Below, in pieces: positions 7,519-13,586 of a stretch of DNA of 15,012 bases. Where the stretch lies: contig CATYJC010000035.1 of the NCBI GenBank assembly GCA_958407555.1, positions 1 to 15,012 on the forward strand, written 5' to 3'. Every line of letters starts with the position of its first letter. Position 1 is the first letter of the stretch. The notes beneath the pieces were generated by a model, which saw only the letters and a program-made list of their open reading frames with translations, was not told the DNA's origin and ran no database searches. Made by a program: the position numbers and the translations under genes. Source of the stretch: an uncultured Collinsella sp. (GTDB lineage: Bacteria; Actinomycetota; Coriobacteriia; Coriobacteriales; Coriobacteriaceae).

Positions 7519-7902
7519 ATGAGTGACTTGCTCAACCCTGCGAATCTCATCGTGCTGGCCGTCATTGCCGTCGGCATGTTTTTTGGGCTGCGTCGCATTG
7601 CGGCGTCGACGCATGGAAAGAGCTGTTGCAGTGATGGCGCGAGCGGCAAGAAAGCCAAGAAGGTTGTGGTGGCAGACACCGACGAGTCCCACTACCCCTA
7701 TCGTGAGGAGCTGCTTATCGGCGGCATGAGCTGCGACGGATGCGCTCGGAATGTGACGAATGCCCTCAATGCGCTTGATGGCGTGTGGGCTACGGTGACG
7801 TATGCGGACCACACGGCACGCGTACGCTCGAAGCGCCCGGTTGATCGCGACACAATCGAGACGGCGGTGAGGGGCGCGGGCTATTACGTTATGAAGATGT
7901 AG
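7519..7902 (+). CDS. Membrane-anchored HMA-domain (heavy-metal/copper chaperone-like) protein
   Basis: A 127-residue protein with one N-terminal membrane helix (about residues 8-24), a short linker with CCSDG (Cys36-37) and a Lys-rich patch, then a heavy-metal-associated domain. The metal site is GGMSCDGCARN with Cys72 and Cys75, the canonical GMxCxxC of copper chaperones and P-type ATPase N-domains. It probably binds Cu(I) or another soft metal at the membrane face and may pass it to a transporter encoded elsewhere. The start is ATG 7519, behind AAAGGGG (7507-7513) with 5-nt spacing; the upstream TTG at 7504 lies before the ribosome binding site. It stands alone, with no copper ATPase next to it; the upstream palindrome suggests metal-responsive control. 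Confidence 0.87.
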   Translation: MSDLLNPANLIVLAVIAVGMFFGLRRIAASTHGKSCCSDGASGKKAKKVVVADTDESHYPYREELLIGGMSCDGCARNVTNALNALDGVWATVTYADHTARVRSKRPVDRDTIETAVRGAGYYVMKM

Positions 7903-8054
7903 GCGTTGCCCTCTCCGGCGGATACCGGCCGCCTGCTCATTGTGACTATCGGCATCCAAAAATTTGTGCAAAAAATAACCTTTAGATGCGGCAAAAGTGG
8001 AGTTTGGTGACGGTTCGCGCGGAATTCGTTACCAATTGAGCATCTATTAACCCG

Positions 8055-8083
8055 TTCAAAAAATTACAGGTGTATATTTATAC
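8055..8083 (+). promoter_or_regulatory. Possible promoter of the surface-protein gene in an AT-rich intergenic region
   Basis: The 273 nt between the HMA gene and the surface-protein start (7903-8175) hold no further gene. They become AT-rich from about 7960. TTCAAA (8055-8060) and TTATAC (8078-8083) are 17 nt apart and form a modest sigma-A-type promoter. A weak GC hairpin (7917-7933) after the HMA stop has no T-run. The rest shows no feature I can support. Confidence 0.35.
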
Positions 8084-8175
8084 GCTGATTATTGCTGTGC
8101 TCAGATTGCAATTAACCGTGGACAAAAATGAAGAATGCTAAAACTGGGCTTAAGGACAGGGGAGGTTATAGCCTT

Positions 8176-10704
8176 ATGAGGCGAGTGGGAACACTTGGCT
8201 TGGTGGCAGCGCTTGCCGCTATCTTGGTATCGCCGCTGCCGGCGCATGCCGAAGACGCTTCGGGTGCCGTTACCTACAATGCGGGAAATGGGTATTCCTT
8301 TGAGAAGCTCTCGCATCCTACGGTAGGAACGTCGCAGCCGGATGGCATCGTCGACTACCAGGGTAACGGTGCCGTTGCCGTTCCGGGCACCGATGGTAAT
8401 ACGGCCAACAACGAAGGCGATCGCGGCCAGAGCTACACTTGGGCGGCTGCGAGCTATGGTGACTGGCTTTATGTGGGCACCTGCTATGCGGCGATGGGCA
8501 ACACGCTGACGCTCATGAACAGCACGCTGGGCGATTCCTTTGATGCCGAGACCATGCGTCTGACGCTGGAGGCCATGTTTAACGGCACGTTCTTCTATGG
8601 ACATCAGAAGGAGGACGGCACGGCCGACAAGGACAGCGGCGGCATCTTGGTCAAGATCAATACCAAGACCGGTGAGACCAAGCTGCTGCTCTCTGATTCG
8701 CTCAACGGCGTCGCTCCTCTGTTCCGTAACGCCGTGAGCTATAAGGGTAAGCTCTATTTCTGCGGCAGCGTCAGGACCAATGACGGCAAAGGCGGTCTGC
8801 CTGCTGTATACGAGATCGATCCTAAGACGGATGAGTGGAAAGTTGTCTATCAGGGCCTTTCGAGCATGCAGGATTACGGTGCTGCCTACAAGCAGGGCAT
8901 TTCTACCGGTATCCGCGGCATGTGCGTCCATGATGGCCAGCTCGTCATCAGCAATGTGGGTAAAGACGCGAACGGTAATTTTGTGTCGACAATCCTGACG
9001 TCGTCTGACCCCTCGAAGGGCCCGGGCAGCTTCACCGAGATTGCCAACTCGGGCACGCTGTTTAACTATCCGGCGATTCGCTATAAGGACAGCATCTACG
9101 GCGGTGCCATTTGGGATATGGTCTCGTACAATGGCCATCTCTATGCCACCATCTGCACCGGCACGCCCGAGAACGCTCCCGATGATAATTCCATGCAGTC
9201 GTTTGCCATGGTCCGTGGCGACAAGAACGCCGACGGCAGCTATGCGTGGACTTCCATTGTTGGCGATCTGGATATACCCAAAACAAAGTACTGCTTTGGC
9301 ATCGATCCTGCCCGTACCCGTTCTGGCGCTGCCAACCTCATCGTCTACAACGACTACCTCTATATCGGTGAATACAACGACGAGGAGATCGCCCTCGAGC
9401 GCATTCTCTTTAATAAGTCCAAATCTGACGAGAGCGGCAAGAGCAGCATGGGCGGCGTTGACTGCTCGTTTGTGAATGCCAATCTTGAGCAGTCGGTCAG
9501 CATCTATCGCATGGACAAGGACGAGAACATGGAGCTCGTCGTTGGCGATCCCACCGACATGTTCCCCGAGGGCGGTATTTCCGGCCTGGCTTCGGGCTTT
9601 GGCCGAAACGAGAACCAGTACATTTGGCGCATGCAGAAGTTCGCCGGCAAGCTGTATATCGGTACCTTTGATACCGCGAGCCTGCTTGAGCCGATCGGCC
9701 AGTTCTCCAATGGCGACATTATCGATATGACACCCGAGGAGTGGGACTCTCAGGTTCAGCGCCTTAGGGACCTGCTCGATCACCTGCTCGACAAGAAATC
9801 GCCTGACGACCCCATCGTTTCCGTGAACACGCTTGCGGACGATGATTCAAGCGAGGCCGTCGAGGTCGATGACGAGAAGGCTGAGGCCGTCGAGGTCGAT
9901 GACGAGAAGACCGAGGTTGCTAAGGGCTTTGGCGATCTGAGCGATGCATTGGATGAGGCTGCGGGCGACCTTTGCGATCAAGCCGCGACGATGTCCGCGG
10001 ACGTTGAAGACGACGCTGCTTATGTTCAGAAAATCGATAGCGAGATTGCGTACTTCAAGTCCTTTGCCGATCAGTATCAGGACATGCTCGATAGCTATGA
10101 GAGCCTGAAGCAGCAGTACGAGGATGCCTATGGCACCGAGCTGCCGGGTGATATTCAGGATGCGCTCGATAAGCTGCTGAGTGCGGAGAACCTCAAGAAG
10201 TTGCAGAGTGTCCTTACGTGCATGTACTACCTGCGCGATGCCGAGCGCGGCTTTGATATGTATGTGACCGAGGACGGCGTGAACTTTACGACGCTGACGA
10301 CTAACGGCTTTAACGATCCGTATAACCATGGTCTGCGCACCTTTGCGGTGACCAACCAGGGTCTGTGCCTTGGTACCGCCAACCCGTTCTATGGTTGCCA
10401 GGTTTGGATCCAGCGCAAGGAGAATTCGGAGAATCCGATTGATCCCGGTACTCCGGATCCGACGAAACCCACCGATCCTTCGCAGCCGGGTGGCGGCAAT
10501 CAGCCTGGTGGCAGCCAGACGGGCGGCAACGACCAGTCGAGCAGCACCGCGACGACCGTTTCGACGACCACTAAGAAGACTCCGAAGGACGGCTCGCTGC
10601 CTCACGCTGGCGACTCGACCCTCACGCTGGTCTTGGGATTGCTGGTTGCAGCTGCCGCAGTGCTTGGCATTGCTCTCGTCTTGCGCAAGCGTTCTCGTTG
10701 CTAG
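8176..10704 (+). CDS. Sortase-anchored (LPHAG) surface protein with propeller-like domain and helical insertion
   Basis: An 842-residue cell-surface protein of unrecognised function. The start chosen is ATG 8176, behind AGGGGAGG (8158-8165); ATG 8128 is an in-frame alternative adding 16 residues but lacks a ribosome binding site. Residues 1-25 are a signal peptide (cleavage AHA/ED). Residues about 30-517 show repeated short strands with aromatic/Gly motifs (DWLYVGTCY, GKLYFCGS, GHLYATICTG, YLYIGEYND, GKLYIGTFDT), suggesting a beta-propeller. Residues about 518-690 are acidic and helical, with a 10-residue tandem repeat. Propeller-like sequence resumes (RTFAVTNQGLCLGTANPFYG), then comes a Pro/Gly/Thr linker with PDPTKPTDPSQPGGG. 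The C-terminus is a sorting signal: LPHAG (808-812), a membrane helix (about 816-836) and the tail RKRSRC. The protein is thus expected to be covalently cell-wall bound. No catalytic motif is seen; host or glycan binding is possible but unproven. Confidence 0.88.
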   Translation: MRRVGTLGLVAALAAILVSPLPAHAEDASGAVTYNAGNGYSFEKLSHPTVGTSQPDGIVDYQGNGAVAVPGTDGNTANNEGDRGQSYTWAAASYGDWLYVGTCYAAMGNTLTLMNSTLGDSFDAETMRLTLEAMFNGTFFYGHQKEDGTADKDSGGILVKINTKTGETKLLLSDSLNGVAPLFRNAVSYKGKLYFCGSVRTNDGKGGLPAVYEIDPKTDEWKVVYQGLSSMQDYGAAYKQGISTGIRGMCVHDGQLVISNVGKDANGNFVSTILTSSDPSKGPGSFTEIANSGTLFNYPAIRYKDSIYGGAIWDMVSYNGHLYATICTGTPENAPDDNSMQSFAMVRGDKNADGSYAWTSIVGDLDIPKTKYCFGIDPARTRSGAANLIVYNDYLYIGEYNDEEIALERILFNKSKSDESGKSSMGGVDCSFVNANLEQSVSIYRMDKDENMELVVGDPTDMFPEGGISGLASGFGRNENQYIWRMQKFAGKLYIGTFDTASLLEPIGQFSNGDIIDMTPEEWDSQVQRLRDLLDHLLDKKSPDDPIVSVNTLADDDSSEAVEVDDEKAEAVEVDDEKTEVAKGFGDLSDALDEAAGDLCDQAATMSADVEDDAAYVQKIDSEIAYFKSFADQYQDMLDSYESLKQQYEDAYGTELPGDIQDALDKLLSAENLKKLQSVLTCMYYLRDAERGFDMYVTEDGVNFTTLTTNGFNDPYNHGLRTFAVTNQGLCLGTANPFYGCQVWIQRKENSENPIDPGTPDPTKPTDPSQPGGGNQPGGSQTGGNDQSSSTATTVSTTTKKTPKDGSLPHAGDSTLTLVLGLLVAAAAVLGIALVLRKRSRC
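9853..9909 (+). repeat. In-frame 30-nt tandem duplication within the surface-protein gene
   Basis: Two identical 27-nt copies (9853-9879 and 9883-9909), each encoding EAVEVDDEK, are separated by one codon. The repeat is in frame and acidic, at residues 560-568 and 570-578, just before the helical segment. The lack of any synonymous difference suggests a recent duplication by slippage or recombination. Confidence 0.9.
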
Positions 10705-11126
10705 GCTCGACCACGCAGCTCGATGCCTTGGATATCGTCGAAGTTGATGGCGATATCCCTGAGTTTGAGCAGCTTGAATGCGGGTAACACTTCGTCGAGA
10801 ATGCCCGTGCGGCTACGATAGCCGTACATATCGTAATAGGTGACGCGCACCAGGTCGCCGCGTTTGAGGCCCTCGAGCTTTTTCGAAAGCTCGAGGGCTT
10901 TTTCTTCCGTGAGTTCGCATTTGGGCTCAACAGTGATCTCTTGTTTGCGCACGAGCTCGTAGTATCCCGTGAGGGCGGCAAAGGGCATAAACTGCGCGGC
11001 ACGGCCGGCGCGGACGGCGCCGTTGGCGGTGAGCTTGGGGTCGGCGGATCGACGTCTTCCCTCGGGGTCCGCTAGACGTTCAAAAGGCGTCGGTGGCCGC
11101 ATCGGCTGTTGTTGGGACTTAGGCAC
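10701..11126 (-). CDS. yolD: YolD-like protein
   Basis: A 141-residue small cytosolic protein of the YolD-like family, recognised by the segment AQFMPFAALTGYYELVRKQE (44-63) and the C-terminal beta-rich part RGDLVRVTYYDMYGYRSRTG with IAINFDDIQGIEL. Family knowledge: YolD proteins are typically encoded with UmuC-like Y-family polymerases in Gram-positive bacteria and are thought to act with them in translesion synthesis, possibly as functional counterparts of UmuD. The start is GTG (complement at 11124-11126) preceded by AGGAGG. It overlaps the end of the polymerase gene by 8 nt, so the two are translationally coupled. Its stop shares the four bases CTAG with the stop of the convergent surface gene. 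An opposite-strand terminator lies within it. Confidence 0.88.
   Translation of the reverse strand: MPKSQQQPMRPPTPFERLADPEGRRRSADPKLTANGAVRAGRAAQFMPFAALTGYYELVRKQEITVEPKCELTEEKALELSKKLEGLKRGDLVRVTYYDMYGYRSRTGILDEVLPAFKLLKLRDIAINFDDIQGIELRGRA
10869..10903 (+). terminator. Intrinsic terminator of the surface-protein gene, located inside yolD on the other strand
   Basis: GCCCTCGAGCTTT (10869-10881) pairs perfectly with AAAGCTCGAGGGC (10886-10898) around a TTCG tetraloop, followed by TTTTT (10899-10903). This is a canonical Rho-independent terminator on the plus strand, 165 nt past the surface-gene stop. On the minus strand the same hairpin is followed by CTCAAACG, with no U-run, so it should not stop yolD transcription. 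Confidence 0.9.
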
Positions 11127-12624
11127 GATGTCCTCCTACCTGATCGTTGCGTTCGCGTGCGGTGGCGCCGGCGGTGAAGCTTAATCCCTTGACGAGCGCG
11201 TTCTTGCCGTACTTGCCCTTCACGGCCAGGACGGCGCGCGCCAGGTCGCGCTCGCGCTCATCGGCCTTAACATCGCTGAACAGGTCGATAGTGGTAAATT
11301 CCTCGGGCATGAGGTTGCCAAATCCCAGGTTGATGCGCTTGACCGGTCGTTTGGGATCGACAGTCTGCGCCCAGAGCTCATCGAAATAGCCCATGATCTT
11401 CTTAAACGAATTGGTGCGCTCAGGCAGCTTGCGCGAGGCGTTGGAGTGCGCAAAGAGCGCGGCATAGCCACCACGCGGCTTGCCGCCGTGTTCGCCCACA
11501 AAGATGCCGTCAATCGCCTGTGCCTCTCGCACCAAACGTCGGCGTTCGTCGTCGCGTTGGACGGGCTTGGGCGCGCGGGGCGCGAGCTCGGGGCCGTCGG
11601 TTGCGGCGGGTTCGATGCTCGACGTGCTCGAACGCAAATGCCCGCATCCGTCTACATATTGTGCTGTGCCGCTGGCGTCGAGGCGGCGTATGTCGGCGCG
11701 CTCGCTCGCGTAGCCTACAAAGAGTGAGATGCTGTTGCACACCACGTGCTTATCGACTAAGTCCAGCACAGCGTTGTCGACCATCTCGCGCAAGACGGTG
11801 TAGGCCCGTTCATAGGCATAGCCTTTCGAGAGCACCTGTCCTGTGGTAGTTGAGGTTGCCTGCGGGCGATAGGCCTGAATATCGGCGATAGTTGTCGGCT
11901 CGCGCCCAAAGGCGTGGTCGATAAGATACTCGGCATTGACGCCGAGCTCGTCGTAGAGCAGGTTTTCGTCGAGCGCCGCGACGCCCATCAGATCGTAGAC
12001 GCCGTATTTTTCGAGTCGTGCTGCCACGCCGGGCCCAATGCCCCAGATGTCGGTGATGGGGCGATGGGGCCAGATCTCCTTGCGAAAGGTCTCGTCATCG
12101 AGTATGCCGATGCGGCTGGGTACGTGCTTGGCGGTAATGTCGAGTGCCACCTTGGCCTGGAATAGGTTGGGGCCGATGCCAACCGTTGCCGTGATGCCGG
12201 TGCGCGCCAGGACCTCGTCGCGCAACATGCAGGCGAAGCCTTCAGCGTCGGTGTGATAGAGGTCCAGATAGGGCGTCACGTCGATAAAGCATTCGTCGAT
12301 GGAGTAGACGTGCACGTCCTGTGGGCTGACGAATTCCAGATAGATACCGTAGATTTGCGCCGACACCTCCATGTAGTGCTGCATGCGCGGTACGGCCTTG
12401 ATGTAGTCGATACCGTCGGGAATCTCGAACAGGCGACAGCGGTTATGGATTCCGAGGTCTTTCATGGCCTGTGTGATGGCAAGGCAGATGGTCGTGCGCC
12501 CGCGCGATTCGTCGGCAACGACCAGGTTGGTGGTGAGCGGGTCGAGCCCGCGGTCGACGCACTCGACGCTGGCGTAGAACGTCTTGAGGTCGATGCAGAT
12601 ATAGGTGTGACGCTCGTGTCCCAC
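11119..12624 (-). CDS. Y-family translesion DNA polymerase (UmuC/DinB-like)
   Basis: A 501-residue error-prone polymerase of the Gram-positive UmuC/UvrX type that copies damaged DNA. Catalytic residues are present: Asp12 in CIDLKTFYASVE, and Asp110-Glu111 in YSIDECFIDVT. Helix-hairpin-helix sequence follows (IWGIGPGVAARLEKYGV, about 193-209). The little-finger region is split: NSISLFVGYASE is followed by about 75 low-similarity, Ala/Pro/charged residues (309-384) before GGYAALFAHSNASRKLPERT. The start chosen is GTG (complement at 12622-12624), four bases after GGGAGG; ATG at 12645 is an in-frame alternative without a ribosome binding site. It is followed by overlapping yolD. The promoter and two LexA-box-like palindromes upstream point to SOS induction. 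The DinB versus UmuC subgroup is set mainly by the YolD partner. Confidence 0.94.
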   Translation of the reverse strand: MGHERHTYICIDLKTFYASVECVDRGLDPLTTNLVVADESRGRTTICLAITQAMKDLGIHNRCRLFEIPDGIDYIKAVPRMQHYMEVSAQIYGIYLEFVSPQDVHVYSIDECFIDVTPYLDLYHTDAEGFACMLRDEVLARTGITATVGIGPNLFQAKVALDITAKHVPSRIGILDDETFRKEIWPHRPITDIWGIGPGVAARLEKYGVYDLMGVAALDENLLYDELGVNAEYLIDHAFGREPTTIADIQAYRPQATSTTTGQVLSKGYAYERAYTVLREMVDNAVLDLVDKHVVCNSISLFVGYASERADIRRLDASGTAQYVDGCGHLRSSTSSIEPAATDGPELAPRAPKPVQRDDERRRLVREAQAIDGIFVGEHGGKPRGGYAALFAHSNASRKLPERTNSFKKIMGYFDELWAQTVDPKRPVKRINLGFGNLMPEEFTTIDLFSDVKADERERDLARAVLAVKGKYGKNALVKGLSFTAGATARERNDQVGGHRA

Positions 12625-12636
12625 GCGTCCTCCCAT

Positions 12637-12650
12637 CAAACACATGTTCT
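12637..12650 (-). promoter_or_regulatory. Candidate LexA (SOS) box 2
   Basis: On the minus strand AGAACATGTGTTTG matches the core of the Gram-positive LexA consensus CGAACRNRYGTTYC at all positions except the two outermost. It lies between the stronger palindrome and the polymerase start. It may be a second LexA half of a double operator or a chance match. Confidence 0.45.
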
Positions 12651-12652
12651 TA

Positions 12653-12668
12653 TCGAATACTTGTTCGA
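12653..12668 (-). promoter_or_regulatory. Candidate LexA (SOS) box 1
   Basis: On the minus strand TCGAACAAGTATTCGA matches the actinobacterial SOS box TCGAAC-N4-GTTCGA with one change. The surrounding sequence TATCGAA-N6-TTCGATA is a perfect palindrome. It directly follows and touches the -10 TATTAT of the polymerase promoter, a position where LexA would block transcription. No lexA or recA gene is in the window. Confidence 0.7.
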
Positions 12669-12696
12669 TAATACCCGCTCATCCGGACATCGTCAA
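12668..12696 (-). promoter_or_regulatory. Promoter of the Y-polymerase-yolD operon
   Basis: On the minus strand TTGACG (complement of 12691-12696), a 17-nt spacer and TATTAT (complement of 12668-12673) make a near-consensus sigma-A-type promoter. The -35 abuts repeat family B and the -10 abuts LexA box 1. Confidence 0.75.
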
Positions 12697-12697
12697 A

Positions 12698-12732
12698 ACC
12701 TGCCAAAAAGGGACTGGTTTGTTTTGGTAGGT
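12698..12732. repeat. Palindromic intergenic repeat, family B, copy 1
   Basis: ACCTGCCAAAA (12698-12708) and TTTTGGTAGGT (12722-12732) are near-perfect inverted arms around GGGACTGGTTTG. The reverse complement matches 13434-13467 at about 29 of 34 positions, so this is one unit of a dispersed element. It sits between the -35 of the polymerase promoter and the start region of the next plus-strand gene. No T-rich tail; not a clear terminator. Confidence 0.75.
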
Positions 12733-12862
12733 ATGGTCGTGCGGCTGCATCGGGTTTTTTTAACGCAGCTCTAAAGAGTGCGAAACAGCTCGGAAAACCT
12801 TGCTTCGTAGCATGAGCCTAACAATCGATACCGCCTATACGCACGGAAGGGCTGTGGGAAAG

Positions 12863-13387
12863 ATGGTCAATTATGGGTTTGGTATGCCGACGCGCCTTGT
12901 TGCGGATGGAGACGTGGCTCGCTGGTGCGGACGATTGGTAGCTCACTACGGTGGCACTAAGGCACTGGTCGTGCTGGGAGGCGACAAGCACACGCGTGAT
13001 GAGCTTGTCTCGGCGGCACTCGGCTCGCTTGATCGAGCTCTGCTCGAGCGCGTGCTTTTCCGCTGCGGCTCGGTTGAGGGCGACGGGGGAGACGAGCTGA
13101 TCGACGAAGCCGTGGCCCTGGCGACCGACGAAGGCGTGGACTTTGTCTTGGCGATTGGCGATGCCGATACTGCCGGCTTTGCGCGCGAACTCGCCCGTCG
13201 CATGGCGGCGCTCGATGCCGGCGAAGACGGCTTTGTGCCTTATGGATGTATTGTCTCGGAGGGCAAGGTGCCTGCCGTCGTGGGTGCCGGCGAGGTTCCC
13301 GTTTTTGCCATCATCGCGCCCGAACTGCTGGAGGGCATTGGGTCTCCTCTGCGTGAGTTGCTCGGCAGCGTGTGCGCCGCGGCCTAA
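12863..13387 (+). CDS. Truncated iron-containing alcohol dehydrogenase-like protein (N-terminal domain only)
   Basis: A 174-residue protein from ATG 12863 (GGAAGGG at 12845-12851, distant spacing). ATG 12812 and TTG 12800 are in-frame alternatives adding 17 or 21 residues, with no ribosome binding site. The start MVNYGFGMPTRLVADGDVAR and YGGTKALVVLGGDKHTRDEL resemble the opening of butanol/iron-type alcohol dehydrogenases (MxNFxFxxPTxIxFG, YGGxKxLLxYG). EGVDFVLAIGDADTAGFARE stands where the family has its NAD-binding GGGSxxDxxK segment, here lost. The His-rich metal-binding C-terminal domain (normally a further 200 or so residues) is absent. The protein is thus probably not a working dehydrogenase; it may be a degenerate remnant or a small protein with a new role. 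It is flanked by family B palindromes. The relationship is inferred from motifs and is moderate. Confidence 0.6.
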   Translation: MVNYGFGMPTRLVADGDVARWCGRLVAHYGGTKALVVLGGDKHTRDELVSAALGSLDRALLERVLFRCGSVEGDGGDELIDEAVALATDEGVDFVLAIGDADTAGFARELARRMAALDAGEDGFVPYGCIVSEGKVPAVVGAGEVPVFAIIAPELLEGIGSPLRELLGSVCAAA

Positions 13388-13397
13388 TATTTTGCAT

Positions 13398-13467
13398 AAA
13401 GGGATGGGTTATTTTTGGTTGGTAAAGCGTTTGACCTGCCAAAATAAACCTGTCCCTTTTTGGTTGG
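13398..13467. repeat. Palindromic intergenic repeat, family B, two facing copies forming a hairpin
   Basis: A degenerate unit (13398-13426, beginning AAAGGGATGGGTT) faces a better one (13434-13467, ACCTGCCAAAATAAACC onward). The reverse complement of the second aligns along the whole first, giving an imperfect stem of nearly 30 bp with a short loop near GCG. The right side ends in CCCTTTTTGG, so the hairpin could also act as terminator for the truncated dehydrogenase gene, whose stop is only 11 nt away. Same family as 12698-12732. Confidence 0.75.
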
Positions 13468-13544
13468 TTGCCGTTTGGGGGCCGATTGGTAACGCTCGCT
13501 GATTATAGTCTTGACCTGCGCTAGAATGGTGACATCTGAATGTC

Positions 13545-13568
13545 CGGGCGCATGGAGGCGTGCGCCCG
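13545..13568 (+). promoter_or_regulatory. Perfect hairpin in the pgi leader
   Basis: CGGGCGCA (13545-13552) and TGCGCCCG (13561-13568) form a perfect 8-bp GC-rich stem with an 8-nt loop, ending 18 nt before the pgi start. It leaves the ribosome binding site GAGGAGGA free. It may stabilise the mRNA 5' end or bind a regulator. No confident promoter was found upstream (TAGAAT at 13522-13527 lacks a good -35). Confidence 0.5.
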
Positions 13569-13586
13569 TATGCTGAGGAGGACTCT

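Noticed and set aside
7917..7933. GGCGG/CCGCC hairpin after the HMA gene as a terminator
   Set aside because: Five-bp stem without a T-run.
8101..9783. 560-residue minus-strand open frame opposite the surface-protein gene
   Set aside because: The plus frame has signal peptide, domain repeats and sorting signal; the antisense frame shows no motif and no ribosome binding site.
9847..10605. 252-residue minus-strand open frame in the 3' half of the surface-protein gene
   Set aside because: Repetitive Arg/Leu/Ile-rich translation that mirrors the plus-strand linker and acidic repeats; a shadow.
12800..13387. Truncated dehydrogenase gene plus flanking repeats as a transposon
   Set aside because: No transposase, no target-site duplication visible, and the flanking units are short and differ from each other; kept only as a question in the findings.
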